Shown: positions 1 to 8,697, counted from the first letter of the stretch. The stretch: DNA of 64,000 bases from Massilia sp. IC2-477 (GCF_020707265.1 NZ_JAJFEQ010000008.1:208325-272324), one strand, 5' to 3'. Notes: generated from the sequence alone by a model not told the origin. A program made the numbers and translations.

Positions 1-734
1 AGGTGGGTAAAGGTCCGGCTCACCGGCAGCTTCTCCTCGCAGCCGCGCAGCAGCACCTGCATGCGTTCGGCATCGATCCGCTCCACCGCTGCGATGGCGC
101 CGACGTTGACCAGGGTGCCGCGGTGGATCTGCCAGAAGCGGTCGCGGTCGAGGCCGCCCAGCAGGTCCTTCAGGGGGATGCGCACCAAGGCTTCCGAGTC
201 GGGCAGCACCACACGCGTGTACTTGGTATCGGACTGGAAGAACAGCACTTCTTCGACGTCGATCAGGCGGATCTGCTTGCCGACGGTGGCCTTGATCCAC
301 TTCATCTTCTCGGCCGCGGCGCCGGGCAAGGCGGTTTTCAGGTGGCGCAGCAGGTCGCCCAGGTCGGCCGGCGGCTTGCTCAGTTTCGCGCGGATGCGCG
401 AGACGGCGCGCTCCATGCGGTCGGCCTGCACCGGCTTGAGCAGGTAGTCGACCGCACCGGCATCGAAGGCGTCGACCGCGTACTGGTCATAGGCCGTGAC
501 GAATACCACGTGGGCGCTGTCGCCGATGCGCTCGGCCACTTCCAGGCCGGACAGGCCTGGCATGCGGATGTCGAGGAACACGACCTCGGGTTCGTGCTCG
601 AGGAATCCATCCCAGGCATCGTTGCCGTTCTCGGCCAGTGCCACCACCTCGGCCTCGGGCCAGCTGGTCGCCAGCAGGCCGGCCAGGCGCTCGCGCATCA
701 GCGGTTCGTCTTCGGCAATCAGGACCCGGGTCAT
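1..734 (-). CDS. LytTR-family response regulator (3' end cut by window edge)
   Basis: Cytoplasmic DNA-binding response regulator of the LytR/AlgR type, partner of the kinase encoded just upstream. The ATG overlaps the kinase stop codon by 4 bases (ATGA), so the two are translationally coupled. The receiver domain covers about residues 1-120, with the acidic pocket at EDE (8-10), the phospho-acceptor Asp55 in FLDIRMPG and a conserved Lys in YLLKPVQ. The LytTR DNA-binding domain follows from about residue 140 and includes IRLIDVEEVLFFQSD and FWQIHRGTLVNV. About 244 residues are visible and only the last few (after LPVSRTFTHL) lie outside the window. The receiver-to-LytTR order and the length fit the family. 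Target genes cannot be read from this window. Confidence 0.93.
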   Translation of the reverse strand, partial: MTRVLIAEDEPLMRERLAGLLATSWPEAEVVALAENGNDAWDGFLEHEPEVVFLDIRMPGLSGLEVAERIGDSAHVVFVTAYDQYAVDAFDAGAVDYLLKPVQADRMERAVSRIRAKLSKPPADLGDLLRHLKTALPGAAAEKMKWIKATVGKQIRLIDVEEVLFFQSDTKYTRVVLPDSEALVRIPLKDLLGGLDRDRFWQIHRGTLVNVGAIAAVERIDAERMQVLLRGCEEKLPVSRTFTH

Positions 735-1927
735 GCCGCCACCTCGATCATGGCCGGGATGGTGATCTCGGCGAGCAGTCCCGGATCGGCATCAATCAGC
801 GCCAGGCCCGCTGCGTCGCCATAGGCCAGCTGCAGGCGCCGGCGCACGTTGTCGAGGCCCGCGCCATTGCCCGGCGTGTCGCTCATGCCGACGCCGCTGT
901 CGTGCACCCGGATGCGCATCGTGCCGCCGTCCTCCACGGCGCTGACGCGGATGTCGCCGCCACGCAGCGACGGTTCGATGCCGTGCTTGATCGCGTTTTC
1001 GACCAGGGTGAGGACGAGCATGCTCGGCACCGCGGTCCGGGCCAGATCAACGGGTAAGGAAACATCGAAGCGCAGCCGTGCACCCATGCGTGCCTGCATC
1101 ACGCGCAGGTAGGAGCTGATCGTGGTGAATTCGCTTGACAGGGTCACCGTTTCGGCGCGCATGTCGCTGAAACTGGCGCGCAGGAAGGCGATCAGGTCGG
1201 CGGTCAGGGCGGCGGCCCGTGGTGCGCCGTCGGTGGCCAGCTGCTGCACCGCGCCCAGGGTGTTGAACAGGAAGTGCGGTTCGATCTGGGCGCGCAGCAT
1301 GCGCAGTTTCGATTCGCTCAGCTCGCGCGCCAGGCGCTCGCTTTCGGCCTGGCGCTGGAGCTGGGCTGTCAGCGCCGCGTGCTGGCGGCGGCGGTAGACG
1401 CCGAGCGCGAGGAAGGGGATCGCAACACAGGTGCTCGCGAGGAGCCCCATCGGCACGACCTTCAACAGGGCAGGATCGGACAGGGGCCGTGGGCTGGTCA
1501 GCGCCATGCCGCAATAGGCCCCGACGCCCCCGCCGAACACGCCCCACACGAGGCGGCGCTTGTGCCGGAGCAGCTGGCTGGCATTGAACCAGACCACCGT
1601 GCCGCCCAGGATCAGGATAACGCCCATCAGGTTGGCGGCGATGACCGGGATCCACCACCTGCCTTTGGCGATCATCAGCTCGAGCGCGAGGCCGGCCAGC
1701 GTGAAGAGGGCAAACAGCGCGGCCAGCGCAATCCACAGGCGCGGTCCGCGATAGCGAAGCATGAACGCGCGCAGCTGCTGGCGCTCGATCGGCGACATCA
1801 GAGCGATGCCGTCGGCCATCTTGCGACGGTAGCCGCAGGGCACCTGGGCTGCCAGCTCGGGCCGTTCCAGCAGCGCCAGCTGTTCGCGTTCCAGCTCCGT
1901 GTACCAGTTAATGATCTTGCGCCACAT
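731..1927 (-). CDS. LytS/YehU-type sensor histidine kinase
   Basis: Membrane-bound sensor kinase of the His_kinase (PF06580) class, expected to phosphorylate the adjoining LytTR regulator. The 398-residue protein has about four hydrophobic segments (roughly 64-84, 92-113, 127-143, 155-177), then a linker with heptad character. The phospho-acceptor His218 sits in the LRAQIEPHFLFNTLGA box, which is diagnostic of the LytS class. A C-terminal HATPase domain carries the N box VENAIKHG and the G box GNGAGLDNVRRRL. The start at 1927 is preferred over a longer in-frame ATG at 1966 because a strong GAGGAGAG ribosome binding site lies just ahead of it. The gene is first of a two-gene operon. The input signal is unknown; there is no extracellular domain of note, so it may sense within the membrane. 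Confidence 0.93.
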   Translation of the reverse strand: MWRKIINWYTELEREQLALLERPELAAQVPCGYRRKMADGIALMSPIERQQLRAFMLRYRGPRLWIALAALFALFTLAGLALELMIAKGRWWIPVIAANLMGVILILGGTVVWFNASQLLRHKRRLVWGVFGGGVGAYCGMALTSPRPLSDPALLKVVPMGLLASTCVAIPFLALGVYRRRQHAALTAQLQRQAESERLARELSESKLRMLRAQIEPHFLFNTLGAVQQLATDGAPRAAALTADLIAFLRASFSDMRAETVTLSSEFTTISSYLRVMQARMGARLRFDVSLPVDLARTAVPSMLVLTLVENAIKHGIEPSLRGGDIRVSAVEDGGTMRIRVHDSGVGMSDTPGNGAGLDNVRRRLQLAYGDAAGLALIDADPGLLAEITIPAMIEVAA

Positions 1928-2081
1928 CGTCCTCTCCTCGGTGTTCAATATAAGGCAATGTGGCAAGTCTAGGAAAGGCTGTGGGGCGAGAAAACGCGGT
2001 TGCGACGAACGACGGCGGCGCGGTCACGAAGTACGATGGACTGTGCCGTGCTACCATCGCGCCCTTTGCCGGGCACCCACC

Positions 2082-2624
2082 ATGCAGCACGCATACCAAG
2101 CTTCCATTCGCGCCATGCGCGCCGCCGACCTCGATGCCGTCCTGGCCGTGCAGGCGGCCTGCTATCCGCCCGCGATGCAGGAAGCGGCAGCAGTGGTGCT
2201 GGCGCGCGTGTCCGCGGCCGGTGACACCTGCATCGTGGCCGAAGATGACCGCGGGGTGTGCGCCTACCTGTTCGCCTATCCGAGCACGCTCGGGATGGTG
2301 ACGCCGCTCGGCGCGGAGTTCGCGCCCGCAGCGGATGCGGACACGCTTTACCTGCACGACTTGGCAGTAGCCCCGCGCGCACATGGCCGCGGCCTGGCGC
2401 GGCGACTGGTCGAGCACCTCCTGGCGCGGGCACAAGGGTTGTCGGCGTCGGCGCTGGTTTCGGTGCAGGACACCGCAGGCTTCTGGACGACGCTCGGCTA
2501 CCGGCCCGCGAACAGCGCCTGTGCCGATGCGCTGGCGAGCTACCCGGGCGAGGCGCGCTACATGGTGCGCCCCCTTACTGGACCCGGCGTACCTTCGCCG
2601 AGCTGTTCGTCCCTTCGACCCTGA
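2082..2624 (+). CDS. GNAT family N-acetyltransferase
   Basis: Cytoplasmic acetyl-CoA-dependent N-acetyltransferase, 180 residues. The N-terminal strand-helix part reads IRAMRAADLDAVLAVQAACY, and the acetyl-CoA pyrophosphate loop is seen in LAVAPRAHGRGLARRLVEHL (R/QxxGxA motif). This is followed by the usual AxGFWTTLGYRP-like C-terminal strand. The substrate cannot be told. The start at 2082 gives a normal family length; a second ATG at 2115 is also possible, and neither has a clear ribosome binding site. The longer reading frame reaching back to 1899 adds a Cys/Arg-rich, non-family sequence and was rejected. The 3' end overlaps the convergent gene that ends at 2575 by about 50 bases. Confidence 0.85.
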   Translation: MQHAYQASIRAMRAADLDAVLAVQAACYPPAMQEAAAVVLARVSAAGDTCIVAEDDRGVCAYLFAYPSTLGMVTPLGAEFAPAADADTLYLHDLAVAPRAHGRGLARRLVEHLLARAQGLSASALVSVQDTAGFWTTLGYRPANSACADALASYPGEARYMVRPLTGPGVPSPSCSSLRP

Positions 2625-3036
2625 GGAACAGGGTCCCGAACATGTTGCGCTCGATGGTGACCTTCGGGTCGCGCGTGCGTGGCAGCACGGCTTCGCTGCC
2701 GTCGATGACGCGCCAAACCTGGCCGTTGGCGAGGCGGATCTGCGCCCCAGGGCCCCAGCCCTGGAATTCGCCGGCGATGGTGCTGGTGATCGACTTAGGC
2801 TCTTCCTCGCGCTGTTTCTTCGCTTCCATGCCGAAGCTTTCTTCTTTGTTGCGCATGGGCGCAGCAACAGGTGCAGGAGTGGCAGCGGCCAGCGCAGGCT
2901 TCGCGCCGACAGGAATCGCGTCATAGCAGGCCAGACGCGCACCGGTGTCGGCGAGCGCGCGGCACTTCAGCACATCGGCATCGCTGGCGCATGCGGAACC
3001 GGCCAGCAGGAGCAGGAAAAGGGGCAGTGCTTTCAT
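2575..3036 (-). CDS. small exported hypothetical protein
   Basis: Predicted exported protein of 153 residues that I do not recognise as a named family. A signal peptide is clear: MKALPLFLLLLAGSACA, with cleavage likely near Ala17. The mature N terminus holds a two-Cys stretch (LKCRALADTGARLACYDAI) of the kind seen in small periplasmic proteins annotated as type VI secretion or DUF-type lipoproteins. A charged linker rich in Lys and Glu follows, then a C-terminal beta-rich half (GQVWRVIDGSEAVL, VTIERNMFGTLFLRVEG). The start at 3036 is chosen over 3042 because the AAGGA site is correctly spaced only for it. It stands alone, convergent with the acetyltransferase gene, and its role is unknown. 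Confidence 0.8.
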   Translation of the reverse strand: MKALPLFLLLLAGSACASDADVLKCRALADTGARLACYDAIPVGAKPALAAATPAPVAAPMRNKEESFGMEAKKQREEEPKSITSTIAGEFQGWGPGAQIRLANGQVWRVIDGSEAVLPRTRDPKVTIERNMFGTLFLRVEGTNSSAKVRRVQ

Positions 3037-3104
3037 CGTCATCCTTCGCTTGTTTGTCACAAGCAAAGGATTATATCGACAAGCCGGCCCGGCGGGACGG
3101 GTTC

Positions 3105-4982
3105 TCAGCCGCCCACCGGTTCGGCCGCGTAGCGCCGGATGAAGCCGGCGCAGTCCTCGACCGCCAGCGGCCTGGAATAGTAGTAGCCCTGGATCTGGTC
3201 GCACTCGGCCTTGCGCAGCGCCGCCACCTGTTCGGCGGTCTCGACACCCTCGGCGATCACGGCCAGCTGCAGCCGGTGCGCCATCGCCACGATCGCCTGC
3301 ACGATGGCCGAGGATTCGGCGCTGGACGCCATGTCCTGCACGAAGGACTTGTCGATCTTGAGCTTGTCGAGCGGCAGGCGGCGCAGGTAGCCGAAGCTGG
3401 AGTAGCCGGTGCCGAAGTCGTCGATGCTGAGCATGACGCCGAGCTCGCCTAGGCCTTGCATCACCACCACGCTGCGTTCCGGGTCGGCCATCGACACGCT
3501 CTCGGTCAGCTCCAGTTCCAGCAGTTCCGGGGCAAGCCCCGACTGCGCCAGCTGGTCGCCCACCATGGCGATCACGTCGCTCTGCAGGAACTGGCGCGCC
3601 GACAGGTTGACCGCCACCGGCGCCAGCGGCAGGCCCTCCGCACGCCAGGCGGCCAGCTGGGCCACGGCGGTGCGCAGCACCCATTCGCCGATCGGCACGA
3701 TCATGCCGCTTTCTTCGGCGATCGGGATGAATTCGTCCGGCGGGATTACCCCGTATTCGGGATGGCGCCAGCGTACCAGGGCCTCGAAACCCGCCAGGGT
3801 GCCGCTCCTCAGGTCGACCTTGGGCTGGTACTGCACGAACAGTTCGTCCTGGGCGATCGCGCGTCGCAGGTGGCTCTCGAGGGTCAGGCGGCGGCCATGT
3901 TCGGTGCGCAAATCAGGCGTGAAGCGCTGAATAGCGCCACGGCCCTGCGCCTTGGCGTGACGCATGGCGGTGACCGCGTTGTTGAGCAGGGCGTCGGCAT
4001 CCTCGCCGTCCTGCGGCAGCAGGGTGGTCCCGATGCTGCAGGTGAGGGCGATCTCGCCGCCCGGGATCGGCACCGCGCGGTTGGCGGCGGCGCTGATGCG
4101 CTCCAGCGCCCGTTCCGGCTCCGGGTGCTCGCCACGTGCATGCAGCAGCACCAGGAATTCGTCGCTGCCGGCGCGCGCCAGCATGTCCCCTTCGCGCAGC
4201 AGGGCTTGCAGGCTGGTGGCCAGCGCCACCAGGATCTCGTCGCCGGCGCGGTGGCCGAGCGTTTCATTGAAGCGCTTGAAGCGGTCGACGTTGATGCAGG
4301 CGATCAGGGCCGGCGTGCCGTCCTCGCGCCAGGCGGCGATGCTGTGCTGGATGGCGCGCAGCATGGCCTGGCGGTTGGGCAGGCCGGTAAGCAGGTCGTG
4401 CGCCACCAGCCAGGCCAATTCGCCGGACGGGGCGCCCTTGCCAGGGGCCGGTTCGTCGGTTAGGCGCTCGCTGAGGGACTGCGCGGCCATCGCCAGCTGG
4501 CGGTGATAGACCAGCTGCTCGACCATCCGCGCCAGGTCGCGCAGGGCATCCAGGTCGCCCGGGCTCAGTTCGCGCGGCTTGCGGTCGATCACGCACAGGG
4601 TGCCGATCTTCTTGCGGTCTACCGAATACAGCTGCACCCCGGCGTAGAAGCGCAGGTGGGGCGAGCCGGTGACGAGGGGATTGTCGACGAAGCGCGCGTC
4701 CTGGGCGGCGTCGGGGACCACCATGGGCTCGTCGGCCAGGATGGCGTGCCCGCAGAAGGACACGTCGCGTGGTGTTTCGCAGGCGTCGAGCCCGGTGCGC
4801 GACTTGAACCACTGGCGGTCCTTGTCGATCAGCGAGACCAGGGCGATCGGCACGCCGAGCAGGCGTGCGGCGGTACGGGTGATGCGGTCGAAGGTTTCTT
4901 CCGGCGCGCTGCCGAGCAGCCGGGTGGCGTGCAGGGCAGCGAGGCGCTGGGCTTCGTCGAGCGGAATACGGGGTCGTTCCAT
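3105..4982 (-). CDS. GAF-GGDEF-EAL c-di-GMP protein with degenerate cyclase motif
   Basis: Cytoplasmic c-di-GMP turnover protein, 625 residues. A GAF sensor (about 25-160) includes ALVSLIDKDRQWFKSRTGLD and FCGHAIL, a subtype common in bacterial GAF proteins. A GGDEF domain (about 190-355) follows, then an EAL domain (about 365-620). The cyclase signature reads GSDEF (272-276) instead of GGDEF, although the inhibitory RxxD site is kept (REGD, 263-266). Cyclase activity is therefore doubtful. The EAL domain keeps FEALVRWRHP (EAL at 400-402), ELTES, DDFGTGYSSFGYL, KIDKSFV and AEGVET, so phosphodiesterase activity is likely, perhaps with the GGDEF part binding GTP as a regulator. The start at 4982 was chosen because the upstream in-frame sequence looks non-coding. 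The ankyrin gene lies 88 bases upstream on the same strand. Confidence 0.93.
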   Translation of the reverse strand: MERPRIPLDEAQRLAALHATRLLGSAPEETFDRITRTAARLLGVPIALVSLIDKDRQWFKSRTGLDACETPRDVSFCGHAILADEPMVVPDAAQDARFVDNPLVTGSPHLRFYAGVQLYSVDRKKIGTLCVIDRKPRELSPGDLDALRDLARMVEQLVYHRQLAMAAQSLSERLTDEPAPGKGAPSGELAWLVAHDLLTGLPNRQAMLRAIQHSIAAWREDGTPALIACINVDRFKRFNETLGHRAGDEILVALATSLQALLREGDMLARAGSDEFLVLLHARGEHPEPERALERISAAANRAVPIPGGEIALTCSIGTTLLPQDGEDADALLNNAVTAMRHAKAQGRGAIQRFTPDLRTEHGRRLTLESHLRRAIAQDELFVQYQPKVDLRSGTLAGFEALVRWRHPEYGVIPPDEFIPIAEESGMIVPIGEWVLRTAVAQLAAWRAEGLPLAPVAVNLSARQFLQSDVIAMVGDQLAQSGLAPELLELELTESVSMADPERSVVVMQGLGELGVMLSIDDFGTGYSSFGYLRRLPLDKLKIDKSFVQDMASSAESSAIVQAIVAMAHRLQLAVIAEGVETAEQVAALRKAECDQIQGYYYSRPLAVEDCAGFIRRYAAEPVGG

Positions 4983-5070
4983 CCTGGGTTGTCCGATCTC
5001 TTTGCTTGGATGTATTACGCCAGAACCAGAGACAGTTTGCAATCTTGCTGCAGGCAAACGAACTGCCGGG

Positions 5071-5589
5071 TCAACCCAGGGACGCCAGCAGTGCCGCGGT
5101 GTCGGCCGCGCCCATGCGCCGTGCCGCCTCCATGGCCGAGACGCCGTCGGCATCGCGCGCGGCAGGATCGGCCCCGCGGTCCAGCAGCAGGCGGGCGATG
5201 TCGAGCCGGTTGAACATGGCCGCGAACATCAAGGCCTGCTTGCCGTTCGGCCCGGCGGTGTCCACGCTGGCGCCATGCTCCAGCAGCAGCGTGGCAACAA
5301 GCAGGTCGCCCTTGAAGGCGGCGCCCGCAAGCGGCGTCTGGCCGGCGTCGTTCATCAGTTCCGGATCGGCCCCATGCTCGAGCAGCACGCGTGCGGTCTC
5401 GGCATGGCCGTGGTAGCAGGCCAGCATCAGCAGGCTGTCGCCGCGTTCGTTGCGCAGGTTCGGCGGGAGTCCTTGCCCCAGCAGCGTGGCCAGCGCCCCT
5501 GTCTCGCCGGTGCGTGCGTGCTGGAACACGGTACGGACGAAGGCCAGCGTCTCTTCGTCGAGCTGGGTCGGGTCGGGGGCTTGCTGCAT
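5071..5589 (-). CDS. ankyrin repeat protein
   Basis: Cytoplasmic ankyrin-repeat protein of 172 residues, a protein-protein interaction scaffold. After an acidic helical N terminus there are about four ankyrin repeats, recognisable by GDSLLMLACYHGHAETARVLLEHGAD-type units: TPLAGAAFKGDLLVATLLL, ALMFAAMFNRLDIARLLLDR and a final VSAMEAARRMGAADTAALL. There is no signal peptide or membrane segment. The start at 5589 has GGAGAAAACG just upstream; an ATG four codons earlier lacks a good site. In other bacteria small ankyrin proteins like this often sit beside catalases or signalling genes. Here the neighbour is the GAF-GGDEF-EAL protein, so a partner role is possible but not shown. Confidence 0.9.
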   Translation of the reverse strand: MQQAPDPTQLDEETLAFVRTVFQHARTGETGALATLLGQGLPPNLRNERGDSLLMLACYHGHAETARVLLEHGADPELMNDAGQTPLAGAAFKGDLLVATLLLEHGASVDTAGPNGKQALMFAAMFNRLDIARLLLDRGADPAARDADGVSAMEAARRMGAADTAALLASLG

Positions 5590-5670
5590 CGTTTTCTCCA
5601 TTGGGGGATGCGAAGATTAGACCACAGGGCGGCGCCAGGGGGAGCACGGGCGGTGGTCTCAAGGAGCATC

Positions 5671-5685
5671 ATCGAAAATTTCGAT
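5671..5685. promoter_or_regulatory. palindrome upstream of the pirin-OsmC pair
   Basis: A 15-base dyad, ATCGAAA-A-TTTCGAT, with perfect 7-base arms. It sits about 140 bases upstream of the pirin start in the 234-base gap that follows the ankyrin gene. It could be a regulator site, for example for the YhaJ-like LysR protein encoded just downstream of the pair. It is short and AT-rich, so chance is not excluded. The rest of the gap (5590-5823) holds no gene I can support. Confidence 0.4.
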
Positions 5686-5823
5686 TAAGTGGCGGTAAAT
5701 TACTCGTTTTTCAATTCCCAGTGTGGCGCGCATAATGACTCCATCGCATCGAACGAACAGCGGCACAGGAGAGAACCCGAGGATCGAAGCGGTCGATGAT
5801 CAACCAGACACAAGGAGAACACC

Positions 5824-6525
5824 ATGTTGAACGTACGTAAAAGCAATGAACGCGGCGCCGCCAGCTTTGGCTGGCTGAAATCCCAGCACAGCTTCTCGTT
5901 TGGCCACTACTATGACTTGAAGCACATGGGCTTCGGTCCGCTGCGCGTCATCAATGAAGACCACGTGGCGCCGGGCCGCGGCTTCGAGTCGCACGGCCAC
6001 CGCAACATGGAAATCATTTCCTATGTCCTGGAAGGCGCGCTGGAGCACAAGGACAGCATGGGCAACGGCTCGGTGCTGCGCTACGGCGACGTCCAGCGCA
6101 TGAGCGCCGGCAGCGGCGTGGTGCACAGCGAGTACAACCACTCGAAGGAAGAGGGCGTGCACTTCCTGCAGATATGGATCGAGCCGAACACCACGAACGA
6201 GCCGCCGGGCTACGAGGAAAAGCACTTCGACACCGCTTCCAAGCAGGGGCGGCTGCGCCTGATCGCCTCGAACGACGGCCGCGAGGGTTCGGTGTCGATG
6301 CGCCAGGATGCGTCGATCTACGCCACCATCATGAACGGCGGCGACGCGCTGAGCCACCCGCTTGCGGCAGGGCGCCAGGCCTATGTGCACGTGATCCGCG
6401 GCCGTGCCAGCGTGAACGGCGTGCAGCTGCAGGGCGGCGACGCGCTGAAGGTCACCGACGAGGACGCAGTGCGCCTGGAGGGCGCCGAAGCGGCCGAGAT
6501 CCTGGTGTTCGACCTGCCACAGTAA
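5824..6525 (+). CDS. pirin family protein (YhhW-like)
   Basis: Cytoplasmic bicupin of the pirin family, 233 residues, close in sequence to E. coli YhhW, which has quercetin 2,3-dioxygenase activity in vitro. The N-terminal cupin keeps the complete metal site: His57 and His59 in ESHGHRNMEI, and His101 and Glu103 in VVHSEYNHS. The motif RVINEDHVAPGRGF is typical of the family. The second cupin (about 145-233) lacks a metal site, as usual. A good AAGGAG site precedes the ATG. The OsmC-like gene follows after 23 bases, so the two probably form an operon. The physiological substrate is unknown; pirins of this type often respond to electrophile or oxidative stress. Confidence 0.94.
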   Translation: MLNVRKSNERGAASFGWLKSQHSFSFGHYYDLKHMGFGPLRVINEDHVAPGRGFESHGHRNMEIISYVLEGALEHKDSMGNGSVLRYGDVQRMSAGSGVVHSEYNHSKEEGVHFLQIWIEPNTTNEPPGYEEKHFDTASKQGRLRLIASNDGREGSVSMRQDASIYATIMNGGDALSHPLAAGRQAYVHVIRGRASVNGVQLQGGDALKVTDEDAVRLEGAEAAEILVFDLPQ

Positions 6526-6548
6526 GTATTGACGACAAGGGGAATGCC

Positions 6549-6932
6549 ATGGAAGTGCGCGCACAGAAGGGCAGCGGCAAGCTGCAGCAGGTGATCACCG
6601 TCGGCCGGCACCAGCTGCTGAGCGACGCGCCGGAAGCTTTCGGCGGCGAGGACAGCGGGCCGGAACCGCACGACCTGCTGGCCGCCGCGCTGGCGGCCTG
6701 CACCACGCTGACCGTCACCATGTATGCCCGGCGCAAGGGCATGGCGCTGGACGACGTGCGGGTGCGCATCGAGCATGGGCAGGAGGCGGGTGTCTACGCC
6801 TTCCGGCGCCACATCGAGTACGTGGGCGAGCTCGGCCTGGAGGAGCGCCAGCGCCTGACCGAAATTGCCAACAAGTGCCCGGTGCACAAGACGCTCAGCG
6901 GCAGCATCCGCATCGAGACCGAAGCGCGCTAG
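6549..6932 (+). CDS. OsmC family peroxide-reducing protein
   Basis: OsmC/Ohr-fold protein of 127 residues, expected to reduce organic peroxides with a cysteine pair. The two conserved cysteines are present: Cys51 in ALAACTTLTVTMYARRKG and Cys110 in NKCPVHKTLSG. EPHDLLAAALAAC is a family hallmark. It follows the pirin gene after 23 bases and likely shares its transcript. The pairing suggests a joint role in handling reactive electrophiles or peroxides. The ORF continues upstream in frame, but the ATG at 6549 gives the family's normal N terminus and follows an AAGGGGAA site. The last bases overlap the convergent LysR gene by 4. Confidence 0.92.
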   Translation: MEVRAQKGSGKLQQVITVGRHQLLSDAPEAFGGEDSGPEPHDLLAAALAACTTLTVTMYARRKGMALDDVRVRIEHGQEAGVYAFRRHIEYVGELGLEERQRLTEIANKCPVHKTLSGSIRIETEAR

Positions 6933-7870
6933 CCTGCCCGCGCCCGTTCAGCCTCGTGACAATGCCGTGCGATCATCCCCGCGAACGGCGGGTGATCGCG
7001 CATTCGCTTGAGCCACCACGACAGCGCGGCGCCTTCCTCGCCGCTGCGCCAGGCCAGATAGAAGGTCTCGTCCGGCTTGGGCTCGACCACCTGCTTCTCG
7101 ACCAGCAGCCCGGCCGCGATCGCGGGCCTGGCCCAGGCTTCGGGCAGGAAGCCGAAACCGATTCCCCTGAGCTGGAAGGAGTACTTGGTTTCCATGTCCG
7201 GCACCGCCAGCATGTCCTGGCCGAACAGCAGGCCGACGGTGCGCGGGCCCAGCTGGCGCGCCGAGTCGGACACGGCCACTGCCCGGTAGTCGAGCAGGTC
7301 GGCCTTGTCGAGCGCACGATCGATCGCGGCCAGCGGATGGTGTGGGGCGACCGCGAACACGAAGCTGCTCTTGCCGATCGGCTCGGCCGTGTAGCCGCCG
7401 CCCGACGGGCCTTCGCCGGCCGCACCCACCAGCAGGTCGACCCGGCGGTCCAGCAGCGCATCCCAGGTGCCGGACAACACTTCGCGCACGATGCGCAGCC
7501 GGGTCTGGTCGGCCACGTCGTAGAAGGCGGCGATGTCGTCTTCCAGGGCGCTCGGTGCGAGCATCGAATCCATGCCGATCGCAAGTTCCGTTTCCCAGCC
7601 GGACGCGACGCGGCGCACGCGCGACTCCAGGTCGCCGGCCGCGCGCAGCAGGAAACGCCCTTCCTTTAGCAATTCCTTGCCAGCCGCCGTCAAGGCCACC
7701 TTGGGGCCGAAGCGGTCGAACAGGCGCACGCCCAGGTCGTCTTCCAGCTTGGAGACCGTATATGAGATGGTGGAAGGGACGCGGAACAATTCCTTCGCGG
7801 CGCCTGCGAAGGAACCCTTGCGGGCGATGGTTTCGACGATTTCGAGGGCATCCAGGCTGAGCTTCAGCAA
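6929..7870 (-). CDS. LysR family regulator, YhaJ-like
   Basis: LysR-type transcriptional regulator, 313 residues. The N-terminal winged helix-turn-helix contains LSLDALEIVETIARKGSF and VPSTISYTVSKLEDDLG, with an effector-binding domain from about residue 85. The wording of the HTH and of GWETELAIGMDS resembles E. coli YhaJ, which lies next to the pirin gene yhaK. Here too the regulator adjoins a pirin gene. I place the start at a TTG (7870) preceded by AAAGGA at good spacing, giving MLKLSLDALE. A longer frame from another TTG at 7903 has no such site. It converges with the pirin-OsmC pair (4-base overlap) and probably controls it. The effector is unknown. Confidence 0.9.
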   Translation of the reverse strand: MLKLSLDALEIVETIARKGSFAGAAKELFRVPSTISYTVSKLEDDLGVRLFDRFGPKVALTAAGKELLKEGRFLLRAAGDLESRVRRVASGWETELAIGMDSMLAPSALEDDIAAFYDVADQTRLRIVREVLSGTWDALLDRRVDLLVGAAGEGPSGGGYTAEPIGKSSFVFAVAPHHPLAAIDRALDKADLLDYRAVAVSDSARQLGPRTVGLLFGQDMLAVPDMETKYSFQLRGIGFGFLPEAWARPAIAAGLLVEKQVVEPKPDETFYLAWRSGEEGAALSWWLKRMRDHPPFAGMIARHCHEAERARAG

Positions 7871-7996
7871 TTGCGTTCCTTTTTCCTGTAAGAATGCTTG
7901 CAATTAATCCGGCATGGTACCGGACGCGCAGGCGGGCGCAAGTATTTTTGACAACATGATAAGGTCCAGGCTGACTGTTTTGAGTGGCGACCAATC

Positions 7997-8599
7997 ATGT
8001 TCGAGTTCATTACCGAATTCCTCCAGACCAGCGGCTACCTGGGCGTCTTTGTCCTGATGGCAGTGGAAAACATTTTTCCGCCCATCCCGTCCGAGCTCAT
8101 CATGCCCTTTGCCGGCTTCGTTGCCGCCCGTGGCGACCTCAACGTGGTAGGTGTGCTGGCGGCTGGCACTGCCGGTTCGATTGCGGGCGCCTTGCCCTGG
8201 TATTACGGCGCGCGCGTCTACGGCAAGGAACGCCTCAAGAAGTTTGCCGATCGCCACGCGCGCTGGATGACCGTCACTTCCGAAGACATCGACAAGGCGA
8301 TTGCCGCCTTCGACAGGCATGGCCGCTCGGTGGTGCTGTTCGGACGCCTGATTCCCGCCATCCGCACCCTGATTTCGGTGCCCGCCGGCCTGGCCTGCAT
8401 GTCGCTCGGGCAGTTCCTGCTGTATTCGAGTATCGGTTCGCTGGCCTGGACCGGCGTGCTGACCGGGGCCGGTTACCTGCTCGAAAGCAATTATGAGCAG
8501 GTGGGGAAATACATCGACCCGATCTCGAAAGGCATCTTCGGCATCCTGCTGGTCTGGTACCTCTACCGCGTCGTCACGCACCGCCCGGCCAGGGCTTGA
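7997..8599 (+). CDS. DedA family membrane protein
   Basis: Inner membrane protein of the DedA/SNARE-associated (VTT) family, 200 residues. Members act as proton-coupled flippases or transporters, including for undecaprenyl phosphate and other lipids. The diagnostic motifs are present: the acidic ENIFPPIPSELIMPFAG re-entrant loop near residues 24-40 and the basic FGRLIPAIRTLISVPAGLA segment near residues 112-132. Hydrophobic helices follow to the C terminus. It is divergent from the LysR gene, with 126 bases between them. It stands alone, so the context gives no further clue to substrate. Confidence 0.93.
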   Translation: MFEFITEFLQTSGYLGVFVLMAVENIFPPIPSELIMPFAGFVAARGDLNVVGVLAAGTAGSIAGALPWYYGARVYGKERLKKFADRHARWMTVTSEDIDKAIAAFDRHGRSVVLFGRLIPAIRTLISVPAGLACMSLGQFLLYSSIGSLAWTGVLTGAGYLLESNYEQVGKYIDPISKGIFGILLVWYLYRVVTHRPARA

Positions 8600-8697
8600 A
8601 CCCGGGTTGTGCGTGTCTGCCGCACCGCAGCATGGCGTGCGGAGGCAGGTTCGCGGCGATTCGGCTACACTCGGCTTGTTCCAAAGCAGGCCCGCCC

